Source: Neisseriaceae bacterium
Lineage (GTDB): Bacteria > Pseudomonadota > Gammaproteobacteria > Burkholderiales > Neisseriaceae
Length of the DNA stretch: 64,000 nucleotides
NCBI GenBank assembly: GCA_017458185.1
Contig: JAFTFY010000014.1
Span: 1 to 64,000, forward strand
Reading direction: 5' to 3'
Shown piece after piece: positions 1 through 6,703 of the stretch. Below the pieces are notes generated by a model. The model ran no database searches. It saw only the letters and a program-made list of their open reading frames with translations, and was not told where the DNA came from. Positions within the stretch are counted from its first letter, which is position 1; each line of letters begins with the position of its first letter. Position numbers and translations under genes: made by a program.

Positions 1-20
1 AAATCCTGCCCCCGCAACCA
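1..20 (+). tRNA. tRNA-fMet (3' end only)
   Basis: The window opens inside a tRNA. The visible part is the end of the T loop, the 3' T stem, the acceptor 3' strand CCCCGCA and ACCA. This matches the tail of bacterial initiator tRNA, in which A72 faces C1 as a mismatch. The anticodon lies outside the window, so the identity rests on this tail. Confidence 0.7.
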
Positions 21-37
21 GTCAGAGAAACATTTAT

Positions 38-113
<76 letters not shown>

Positions 114-120
114 AGATTGT

Positions 121-157
121 AAAAAACGGCTTAATTGATATTAAGCCGTTTTTTGTT
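121..157 (+). terminator. Rho-independent terminator of the tRNA unit
   Basis: The stem AACGGCTTAA / TTAAGCCGTT with a short TTGATA loop is followed by a T-rich run. It begins 8 nt after the CCA of tRNA-Phe. Confidence 0.85.
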
Positions 158-185
158 TTTCAGGCTGCCTGAAAACAGTTTGCAG

Positions 186-774
186 TTTGTAGTGAGCAGT
201 TATTTAGTCAAGCCTTATCAGGCTTGACGGATATATTTAAGATAACGCTTCGATTTTGTTTCAGGCAGCCTGAAAAAATATAGTCAAACAACTTCAAAAT
301 GTTAAAAACTGTGTCATTGCGAGCCGAGACAAAGTCTCGGCGTGGCAATCCAATGAATTGCATAGCAATTCATCTCAGCCCGCGGCGTTGTAACGGACTT
401 ATCGGTTATCATTTCAGGCAACCTGAATTGTTTATGAACCTTGTCGTTACAACGCCTTGTGGCGTTGGTAAAAAAATCTTCGATTTTTCACTGGATTACC
501 ACGCCTTGACTTTCGTCAAGGTTCGTAATGACACGCAGGATTAAATTAAAATTGTAGAATATTTATGCACAGTGCGTTATTTTTATTTTTTGTATTTTGA
601 AGTTGTTTGACTATATTTTCAGGCTGCCTGAAACGAAATGGGCGAGTCGTGCGTGAAGTTAAAAGAATATCGAAGCGTTATCTAAAATATATCCGTCAAT
701 CCGCAGGATTGACATAATCATTGCTCATTGCTCATTGCTCATTGCTCATTGCTAATTGCTCACTGCTCACTGTT
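186..774. repeat. Composite heptad-hairpin-DUS palindrome, interrupted
   Basis: The left arm holds a GTGAGCAGTTA heptad remnant, a TCAAGCC/GGCTTGA hairpin and GATAACGCTTCGAT followed by an uptake sequence (about 260-275). The right arm starts with an uptake sequence (about 619-633). It continues with ATCGAAGCGTTATC, a TCAATCC/GGATTGA hairpin and many TGCTCAT heptads that run up to the yciO stop. A 337-bp element (279-615) separates the arms. No protein gene is supported in this ~660-bp gap. Confidence 0.75.
279..615. mobile_element. 337-bp element with TATAGTCAAACAAC termini (uninterrupted copy)
   Basis: The termini are inverted: TATAGTCAAACAACTTCAAA at the left and its complement ending GACTATA at the right. 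The interior carries a CATTGCGAG-type hairpin, a degenerate uptake sequence (ATTTCAGGCAACCTGAA) and a TTGAC/GTCAA hairpin near 500. A second copy at 6187-6628 has the same ends. The small reading frame inside (299-544) has no protein character. It looks like a non-autonomous MITE-like repeat; no transposase is present. Confidence 0.75.
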
Positions 775-1395
775 TCACAACCCAAACGGTGCCAAATCGC
801 CTTTGCCTTGACGAATAAGCGAAACGCCGTCTGTCATATCAATCACGGTTGTGGGTTCCGTGCCGCACCAGCCGCCGTCTATCATCACATCAACCGCGTG
901 CTCAAGCGTGTCGCGAATGTCGTAAATATCCGTGGGCGGCTCGGCTTCATTTGGCAACATCAGCGTGCAGGAGAGCATGGGGGCGGCGAGTTCTTCCAAA
1001 AGAGCCAAAGCAATTTTATTATCAGGCACACGCAAGCCGATGGTTTTGCGTTTGGGGTGCAGCGTGCGAGACGGCACTTCGCGGCTGGCGGTGAGAATAA
1101 AAGTGTAACTGCCTGGCGTAGTTGCTTTAAGCAAACGATACTGGGCGTTATCCACGCGTGCGTATGTGCCTAACTCGCTTAAATCACGGCACATCAGGGT
1201 TAAGTGGTGCTTTAAGTCGATTTTGCGAATGGCTAAAATTCTGTCCATTGCCGCCTTATCGCCCAAAGCACAGCCCAAAGCGTAGCACGAGTCAGTGGGG
1301 TAAATAATCACCCCGCCGTCTCGCACAATATCCGCCGCTTGTGCAATCAATCGCTCTTGCGGATTATCGGGGTGTATGCTCAAAAATAATGCCAT
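775..1395 (-). CDS. yciO: YciO-type Sua5/YrdC-fold protein
   Basis: This 206-residue protein is the usual YciO length. It carries the family signatures PTDSCYALGC (about 33-42), FTLMCRDLSEL-like HLTLMCRDLSEL and KRKTIGLRVP, and ends in the typical G-KGDLAPF tail. YciO is a paralogue of TsaC, the threonylcarbamoyl-AMP synthase of tRNA t6A37 biosynthesis. Its own cellular role is less settled than that of TsaC. It is cytoplasmic with no signal peptide. The stop lies 3 nt from a long array of TGAGCA-type heptads. An uptake sequence sits just upstream of the start (about 1412-1426). Confidence 0.9.
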   Translation of the reverse strand: MALFLSIHPDNPQERLIAQAADIVRDGGVIIYPTDSCYALGCALGDKAAMDRILAIRKIDLKHHLTLMCRDLSELGTYARVDNAQYRLLKATTPGSYTFILTASREVPSRTLHPKRKTIGLRVPDNKIALALLEELAAPMLSCTLMLPNEAEPPTDIYDIRDTLEHAVDVMIDGGWCGTEPTTVIDMTDGVSLIRQGKGDLAPFGL

Positions 1396-1432
1396 TTGTT
1401 TTCCTTATGTTTTCAGGCAGCCTGAATATCAT

Positions 1433-2230
1433 TTACCATTTTACCTTACTCTGCTGATAAATCGGCATAACCTGTGGCAAGGCTTTGCGAATGTTTTCTA
1501 TGCGGGCGTTGTTGGTAGGGTGTGTGGATAAAATGCCCAAAATCACATTGTTGTTATTATTTGCTTTATTCATTTTTTCCCATACGCTCACCGCTTCTTC
1601 TGGGTTGTAGCCTGCTTGTGCCATCAGTCGCAAGCCGCCCATATCGGCATCCGTTTCTTGCGAACGCGAAAACGGTCTGTCTATGCCCAAACCTGCGGCA
1701 ATATTCGTGATACTGGTTAAATCCGTGCCTGTATAAGCACTTGCCACAGAGCCAACCACAGCGGCGGCAACGCCTGTGATGACTTTCTGTCCTGCGTCTT
1801 TTTTGCTGTGTTCATGCAAGGCGTGCGTCATTTCGTGTCCGATAATGGCGGCAATTTCGCCATCGGTTAAATTCAGTTTTTCCACAATGCCTGTATAAAC
1901 CGCCATTTTACCGCCTGGCATTGCCCAAGCATTCAATTCGTCCGAGCGAATGACATTCATCTGCCAGTCAAAACGCACACCTGTTTGATTTGCGGCTTCG
2001 GCATAGGGTTTTATATTATTGAAAATGGTATGCACACGGCGAGCGGTTTGCGAAGTGGTATCCAAAACGCCCTTTTGCTGTGCGGCATTGACCACTTGGG
2101 CATAAGATTTTGCGGCTTGGGCGTTTAACGATTGCGTGTCCGCACCTGTCATTTCCGCAACTGCCATACAGCCTGATACGGCAAGCACAGCACTTAAACA
2201 CAAAGCCCATAAACGATTTGGCTGTTTCAT
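1433..2230 (-). CDS. M48-family metalloprotease, lipoprotein (LoiP/YggG-like)
   Basis: This is a predicted outer-membrane zinc protease of the LoiP/BepA type. I chose the ATG at 2230 because AAGGAG lies 8 nt before it. From this start the protein has a lipoprotein signal with lipobox VSGC (Cys21); an upstream extension to 2293 would bury it. The zinc site HEMTH is at about 132-136, followed by HEH and a downstream ETDAD that supplies the third ligand. The protein has 265 residues, close to LoiP. The family degrades or remodels misfolded envelope proteins; the substrate here is not visible. It lies between yciO and tRNA-Met as a single gene. Confidence 0.88.
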   Translation of the reverse strand: MKQPNRLWALCLSAVLAVSGCMAVAEMTGADTQSLNAQAAKSYAQVVNAAQQKGVLDTTSQTARRVHTIFNNIKPYAEAANQTGVRFDWQMNVIRSDELNAWAMPGGKMAVYTGIVEKLNLTDGEIAAIIGHEMTHALHEHSKKDAGQKVITGVAAAVVGSVASAYTGTDLTSITNIAAGLGIDRPFSRSQETDADMGGLRLMAQAGYNPEEAVSVWEKMNKANNNNNVILGILSTHPTNNARIENIRKALPQVMPIYQQSKVKW

Positions 2231-2334
2231 TGTTATGACTCCTTGCAATGTGAATAAAAGTGCTATTTTATTATTGCATAGCCGTTTGGACAATGATTTT
2301 ATGCAATGTTCGTTGATTTAGGCTGCCTGAAAAC

Positions 2335-2425
2335 AAGGTTTATTTTTGACGAAGTCAAAAATCTTTATTTACGAAGTAAATAAAGAATTGCGAAGCAATC
2401 AAGCCGAAGTTTCGGCGAAGCAAAA
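2335..2425. repeat. String of small hairpins with CGAAG loops
   Basis: Successive inverted repeats share the loop CGAAG (CTTCG on the other strand) but have different stems: TTTTTGA/TCAAAAA, TTTATTTA/TAAATAAA, ATTG/CAAT and GCCGAA/TTCGGC. The same architecture occurs at 12497-12818 and 49195-49395. Confidence 0.7.
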
Positions 2426-2439
2426 AAAATAATCCATAT

Positions 2440-2472
2440 AAAAAACCGCTTGAATAAAAGCATTCAAGCGGT
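2440..2472 (-). terminator. Terminator of tRNA-Met
   Basis: On the minus strand, CCGCTTGAAT pairs with ATTCAAGCGG around a GCTTTT loop. A T6 tract follows. It begins 8 nt after the tRNA CCA. Confidence 0.85.
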
Positions 2473-2479
2473 ATGTGTT

Positions 2480-2556
2480 TGGTGGCGAATCAGGGACTCG
2501 AACCCCGGACACAAGGATTATGATTCCTCTGCTCTAACCGACTGAGCTAATTCGCC
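2480..2556 (-). tRNA. tRNA-Met (CAT)
   Basis: This is a 77-nt cloverleaf on the minus strand with encoded CCA. Acceptor GGCGAAT pairs with ATTCGCC. The anticodon loop ATCATAA gives CAT. The acceptor stem is fully paired, so it is not the initiator. An elongator Met tRNA is most likely; a lysidine-modified tRNA-Ile2 with CAT cannot be excluded by eye. Confidence 0.88.
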
Positions 2557-2620
2557 GTAAAAGAGATAGGGATTATAAAGCGTTTTTGGTTTTTGTCAAG
2601 CGTTTCAGGCAGACTAAAAA

Positions 2621-2882
2621 TAATGAGCAATTAGCAATGAGCAATTAGCAATGAGCAATTAGTAATGAGCAATTAGCAATGGGTTTTATGCTTTGCCTTG
2701 TCAGGCAAAACGAATTATTTTTAGATAGTGCTTCGACTAATTTTTCAGGCAGCCTGAATTATATCGAAGTGTTATCTAAACATGAGCCGTCAAGCCGTAA
2801 GGCTTGACTTAATCATTGCTCATTGCTAATTGCTCATTGCTAATTGCTCATTGCTCACTGCTCATTTCTAATTGCTCATTGC
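2621..2882. repeat. Composite heptad-hairpin-DUS palindrome
   Basis: Nine or so AT(G/T)AGCA heptads (2622-2680) precede a TTTTGCCT/AGGCAAAA hairpin and an AGATAGTGCTTCGA arm. An uptake sequence sits at the centre (2744-2759). The mirror arm TCGAAGTGTTATCT, a TCAAGCC/GGCTTGA hairpin and TGCTCAT/TGCTAAT heptads follow. The heptads run into the tcdA coding end and supply its stop. Confidence 0.85.
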
Positions 2883-3626
2883 AATATGTTCTATTGCCAC
2901 ATTTGCCAAATATAAACCGAATGTAGCCGTAACCGTCATCACTGCCCCGTAGCCTGCACAGGATAAGCCTTGTGGGGCGGTGTCGCATGGGGTTTGTGGC
3001 GGGATAATGGTCTCTTCCGAATATACGCACGGCACTGCCATTTTGCCCGTTCGTGGCAAGCCGTAGCGTTTGCGTAAGGTATATCGCATATTTGCTAATA
3101 ATTTATCGTTGCGAACACTCGACAAATCGGCGTAGCGAATTTTTTCAGGTAGCCGCTGCCCCCCTGCTCCGCCTGATACAATAAATGCTTGATTGTGTTG
3201 AATAAAATAATCTGCCATAGCCGCTTTTATTTTCACTTGGTCAATAGCGTCAATCACAAAATCAAAAGGCTGCCTGAAAATTTCAACCAAATTATTTTCA
3301 TCAACAAAATCTTCAATTTCAATCACTTGGCATTGTGGTTGAATTTCTCTAATGCGTTCTTTCATCGCTTGTGTTTTCGGTTTGCCGATATTGTCGGTTA
3401 AAGCGTGCAGTTGGCGGTTGATATTCGATTCGGCAACATTGTCTAAATCAATCAGCGTTAAATGCCCCACGCCTGTGCGGGCTAACGCTTCCACCGCCCA
3501 CGAACCCACGCCGCCCAAACCCACAACCGCAATATGGGCTGCCTGAAACTTGTGTAACGCGTCATTGCCATAAAGCCGTGCAATGCCGCCTAAACGCCTG
3601 TCGCTGTCAAATGGAAAATTTTTCAT
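2868..3626 (-). CDS. tcdA: tRNA threonylcarbamoyladenosine dehydratase
   Basis: TcdA (CsdL/YgdL) is an E1-like enzyme that uses ATP to cyclise t6A at position 37 of ANN-decoding tRNAs to ct6A. The 252-residue protein begins FDSDRRLGGIARLYG. It has the nucleotide loop VGLGGVGS (35-42), the D-DNVAESNINRQ motif and D-ID typical of the MoeB/ThiF superfamily, plus the family's PRTGKM-PCV-SEE segment. Its last three codons and stop (M-S-N-stop) are written by the heptad repeat ATGAGCAATTAG. Internally FRQPFDF comes from a decayed uptake sequence. It is functionally related to yciO nearby, but the two are not adjacent. Confidence 0.93.
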   Translation of the reverse strand: MKNFPFDSDRRLGGIARLYGNDALHKFQAAHIAVVGLGGVGSWAVEALARTGVGHLTLIDLDNVAESNINRQLHALTDNIGKPKTQAMKERIREIQPQCQVIEIEDFVDENNLVEIFRQPFDFVIDAIDQVKIKAAMADYFIQHNQAFIVSGGAGGQRLPEKIRYADLSSVRNDKLLANMRYTLRKRYGLPRTGKMAVPCVYSEETIIPPQTPCDTAPQGLSCAGYGAVMTVTATFGLYLANVAIEHIAMSN

Positions 3627-3718
3627 ATATGAGATAAGTCAAGATAGTTTGTAAAAGCACTTTTTTGTGCAGAAAATCATATTATACTCACACCGAAACT
3701 CAAATACGGAGAATAACA

Positions 3719-4204
3719 ATGATTTATAAACATTTGGTTGTTGCCGTTGATGGCAGTCGCACTTCCCTGCAAGCACTTAATCACGCCGCCAAGTTAGCCG
3801 CTTTGTCGGAAGCAGAAATGACTTTGGTGAATATTGCTAATCCGTCTGAATACATGGCACTCGCCCCTGAATTTTTACAGCAAGAAAGTTACGAATCCGC
3901 CGCCATGTCGCAAGGCAATGAAGTGCTTGAATATGCTGAAAAAATTGCCAAAGAAGCAGGCGTAAAAACCGTTCATCGCCACTTGGCTGTGTCGGTCAAA
4001 GGGGCAAGGGATATGGCTCAACAGTTGGTGGATTATGCCGAAGAACAAAAAGCCGATTTATTAGTATTAGGCACGCACGGCAGAACAGGCTTAATGCACT
4101 TATTGATGGGCAGTTTTGCCGAAACGGTGATGCGACAAAGCACTTTACCCTTGCTGATTATTCGCGGCGTTTCGGAAGATAAAGCCGAGACAAAAACAGA
4201 GTAA
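3719..4204 (+). CDS. Universal stress protein, UspA family
   Basis: The ATG at 3719 is preceded by GGAG at 3708-3711; the open frame extends upstream to 3665 without a better site. The 161-residue product starts IYKHLVVAVDGS. It contains the ATP-binding pattern G-THGRTG-x-L...MGSFAE, in which the family's G2xG9xG(S/T) spacing is recognisable. Such proteins are cytoplasmic dimers linked to stress survival. It stands alone, divergent from tcdA and convergent with mscL, with a composite repeat immediately downstream. Confidence 0.92.
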   Translation: MIYKHLVVAVDGSRTSLQALNHAAKLAALSEAEMTLVNIANPSEYMALAPEFLQQESYESAAMSQGNEVLEYAEKIAKEAGVKTVHRHLAVSVKGARDMAQQLVDYAEEQKADLLVLGTHGRTGLMHLLMGSFAETVMRQSTLPLLIIRGVSEDKAETKTE

Positions 4205-4207
4205 TTT

Positions 4208-4405
4208 AAGTGAGCAGTGAGCAGTTAGAAGTGAGCAGTTATTTTGTTTTGCCTTGTCAGGCAAAACTGATTATTTTAAGATAACGCTTCGATTTATCTT
4301 TCAGGCTGCCTGAAAAAAATAATCGAAGTGTTATCATAATATATATCCGTCAATCCGCAAGGATTGACATAACAACTGCTCACTACTCACTGCTAACTAC
4401 TCACT
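4208..4405. repeat. Composite heptad-hairpin-DUS palindrome
   Basis: This is a well-preserved ~200-bp copy. GTGAGCAGTTA heptads are followed by a TTTTGCCT/AGGCAAAA hairpin, AAGATAACGCTTCGAT, an uptake sequence (4299-4316), ATCGAAGTGTTATC, a TCAATCC/GGATTGA hairpin and TGCTCAC heptads. It starts 4 nt after the usp stop codon. Confidence 0.88.
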
Positions 4406-4426
4406 ATTTTCAGGCTGCCTGAAAAC

Positions 4427-4457
4427 AAAAAAACGCAGGTTTTCACCTGCGTTTTTT
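4427..4457 (-). terminator. Terminator downstream of mscL
   Basis: The stem ACGCAGGT / ACCTGCGT with a TTTC loop is flanked by A and T runs on both sides. It can therefore work in both directions and ends the mscL transcript on the minus strand. Confidence 0.85.
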
Positions 4458-4471
4458 ATTGTCAAGATAAT

Positions 4472-4900
4472 TTATTCTGCCGCTTTATCAAATACTTGCG
4501 TGCAATGCGGACAACGGGTTGCCCCTGCTTTTACTTCTTCCAAGCACGCGGGGCAAGTGGGGGCTGGCGGTGTTTCTTCGGCTTGTTGTTTGACAAGTTT
4601 ATCTTTAATGCCGTTAATGGTTTTAATTAACCAAAATACCACAAACGCAATCAGCAAAAAGTTAATAATCGCGGCGATAAACGCCCCAAAATCCACAAAC
4701 TGCCCGCTGTCGCCCACAGGAATACGCCAGCCTTCGCCAACCGCACCGCCGCCTGAAATCAGGGTAATTAAGGGATTGATAATTTTCTCAACCAAAGAAG
4801 TTACAATCGCCGTAAAAGCACCGCCGATAATAATACCGACCGCCATATCCATCACATTGCCGCGTGAAATAAACGCTTTAAATTCATCGACCCATTTCAT
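4472..4900 (-). CDS. mscL: Large-conductance mechanosensitive channel with C-terminal zinc ribbon
   Basis: MscL is a pentameric inner-membrane channel that releases solutes on hypo-osmotic shock. The N-terminal helix WVDEFKAFISRGNVMDMAVG and pore-lining TM1 (AVGIIIGGAFTAIVTSLV) are clear. TM2 is about 70-95. After TM2 the usual cytoplasmic bundle is followed by CPAC-x10-CPHC (Cys116, 119, 130, 133), a rubredoxin-like zinc knuckle. Most MscL proteins lack this extension, although a subset of family members carries one. The start is well supported by the conserved N-terminus. It is monocistronic. Confidence 0.95.
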   Translation of the reverse strand: MKWVDEFKAFISRGNVMDMAVGIIIGGAFTAIVTSLVEKIINPLITLISGGGAVGEGWRIPVGDSGQFVDFGAFIAAIINFLLIAFVVFWLIKTINGIKDKLVKQQAEETPPAPTCPACLEEVKAGATRCPHCTQVFDKAAE

Positions 4901-5025
4901 TTATTAAATACTCCTAAATTAGAAAAAATTGAAGTCCCCATTGTACGCTGATTTTTGTGCGTGGCAATGGGTTTTCACACTTTTATTGACGGAAGTTAAA
5001 ATAAAGGCGTTCAGGCTGCCTGAAA

Positions 5026-6090
5026 TCACACATAAACTTTTTTTGCCCGTTTCAAATGGCACAGCACTTCGTAGGAGATGGTGCCGCAACGCTTGGCGAT
5101 TTCGGCAACCGAGATATTTTCGCCCCACAATTCCACAGTGCTGCCTATGCCTTGTGTGGGCTCGGTTAATTCAACCGTTATCATATCCATAGAAACGCGT
5201 CCGACTATGCGAGACGGTTTGCCGTCAATCAAAACAGGATTGTCGTTTGATGGAACGCGTGGGTAGCCGTCTGCGTAGCCGCAGGCGATTAAGCCTATTC
5301 GCATATCTTTTTCCGCACGGAAAATAGAGCCGTAGCCTACGGCTTCGCCTTTGCGTAATACGCGTTCGCCGAAAACTTGCGTGGTGAGCGTCATCACAGG
5401 TTTCAGGCTGCCTGAAAACTCGTTATCTTCCGCAAACGGCGATATGCCATATAAAGCAATGCCTGCACGCCCTATATCGCGGTGTGTGTCGGCATGAGCC
5501 AAAATCGCTGCCGAATTTGCCACGGACGCTTCGCCTGATAAATTTCGCGTTGTGGTCTCAAAAATCTTGTTTTGTCGCACGGTAAAAAGCGAGTTTAAGT
5601 CGTCCGCACAAGCAAAATGCGTCATTTTAACCACTTTTTTAACCGCCTTATTTTTACGCAAAGCGTGATACGCCACTGCATAATCGGTAGGCATAAACCC
5701 CGCACGCCGCATGCCCGTATCTAATTTTAGCCACACGGTTACATAATTTCGCCAGTCATAATGCAAAAAATCGTGCAACTGCCGCTGATTTTGCACCACA
5801 GGCGAGAGATTAAAACGGTCGCATTCGGCATATTCTTCCGCCGCAAACACGCCTTCTAACAGCACAATCGGTGCGGCAATGCCGTTTTTGCGTAACTCAA
5901 TGCCCTCTTCCAAATACGCCACAGCAAAACCGTCTGCGTCTTCACTTAACGCCTGCGAACATTTCACCGCCCCATGCCCATACGCATCGGCTTTAACCAC
6001 AGCATACATTTGATTGCCATGTCTTTGTTTTAAAAAGCGAAAATTGTCTTGTAAGTAATGAAGATTAATTGTAGCAACAAGCGGACGCAT
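5026..6090 (-). CDS. alr: Alanine racemase
   Basis: This PLP enzyme interconverts L- and D-alanine for peptidoglycan. I chose the ATG at 6090 because MRPLVATINL is the conserved family start and GGA lies 8 nt before it. The frame continues 35 codons further upstream, through an uptake sequence translated as FRQPEKG, which is unlikely to be real protein. The PLP lysine is in AVVKADAYGHG (Lys33). The catalytic tyrosine is in the GEAVGYGS segment, followed by GYADGYPR. The C-terminal RCGTISYEVLC is typical. An internal uptake sequence encodes FSGSLKP. Confidence 0.95.
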   Translation of the reverse strand: MRPLVATINLHYLQDNFRFLKQRHGNQMYAVVKADAYGHGAVKCSQALSEDADGFAVAYLEEGIELRKNGIAAPIVLLEGVFAAEEYAECDRFNLSPVVQNQRQLHDFLHYDWRNYVTVWLKLDTGMRRAGFMPTDYAVAYHALRKNKAVKKVVKMTHFACADDLNSLFTVRQNKIFETTTRNLSGEASVANSAAILAHADTHRDIGRAGIALYGISPFAEDNEFSGSLKPVMTLTTQVFGERVLRKGEAVGYGSIFRAEKDMRIGLIACGYADGYPRVPSNDNPVLIDGKPSRIVGRVSMDMITVELTEPTQGIGSTVELWGENISVAEIAKRCGTISYEVLCHLKRAKKVYV

Positions 6091-6186
6091 TTTTTTTCCA
6101 TGCTTAAATAAAAGTCTAAATATTAACCCTTTTTCAGGCTGCCTGAAAAGAGATTTTTTTCGTATTGTGTTGAAATATTGTTGTTT

Positions 6187-6628
6187 TATAGTCAAACAAC
6201 TTCAAAATGTTAAAAAAACCGTGTCATTGCGAGCCGTGATGAAATCACGGCGTGGCAATCCACTTGAAACCGCAGGTTTCAAGCAACGCCGCAAGGCGTT
6301 GTAACGGACTTATCTGGTATAGTCGATAAACTTCAAAAGTATAAAAGGCGGCGAGCCGCAGACAGTATAAAATAATACGGCAAGGCGAGCCAACGAATTA
6401 TAATTTTGAAGTTTATTGACTATATCATTTCAGGCAGCCTTAAATTGCTTATGAACCTTGCCGTTACAACGCCTATGGCGTTGATAAAAAACCTGCGGTT
6501 TTTTATTGGATTACCACGCCTTGACTTTCGTCAAGGCTCGTAATGACACAGGATTAAATTTAAATCGTAGAATATTTATGCACAGTGCGTTATTTTTATT
6601 TGTTGTATTTTGAAGTTGTTTGACTATA
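6187..6628. mobile_element. TATAGTCAAACAAC element, copy carrying a nested Correia-like insertion
   Basis: It has the same inverted ends as the 279-615 element (TATAGTCAAACAACTTCAAA and its complement) and parallel internal sequence, including CATTGCGAG-CCGTGAT-gaa-ATCACGG-CGTGGCAATCC. A 107-bp Correia-like element sits inside at 6318-6424. The element occupies the whole alr-metY gap apart from the metY terminator. No gene is seen. Confidence 0.8.
6318..6424. mobile_element. Correia-like MITE (nested)
   Basis: The ends are TATAGTCGATAAACTTCAAA and its near-complement ending GACTATA. The core has GGCGGCGAGCCGCAGACAG and an AATACGGCAAGGCGAGCCAACG segment, matching the known Correia core (CTGCGGCTTCGTCGCCTTG on the other strand). 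The TA bases at each end are consistent with target duplication. The corresponding empty site is at about 401-415. Confidence 0.82.
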
Positions 6629-6655
6629 CAACAAAATACAGTGTTTCAGGCTGCC

Positions 6656-6685
6656 TGAAAAAAGGTAGATTTTTCAATCTACCTT
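6656..6685 (-). terminator. Terminator of metY
   Basis: On the minus strand the stem AAGGTAGA / TCTACCTT (6685-6662) is followed by a T6 tract that merges into an uptake sequence. Confidence 0.8.
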
Positions 6686-6703
6686 ATCATCATTAACAAT
6701 AAT

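Noticed and set aside
299..544. 81-codon plus-strand frame
   Set aside because: It lies inside the 337-bp inverted-repeat element. Its translation is hairpin sequence with no protein character.
721..1173. 150-codon plus-strand frame beginning [12 protein letters not shown]
   Set aside because: The start is a TGCTCAT heptad array and the rest is antisense to yciO.
2622..2682. Short regular repeats resembling a CRISPR array
   Set aside because: The units are contiguous 7-mers with no spacers, and no cas genes are present.
6091..6195. N-terminal extension of alr
   Set aside because: The extra 35 codons pass through an uptake sequence (FRQPEKG) and the TATAGTC element end. The family start and ribosome site are at 6090.
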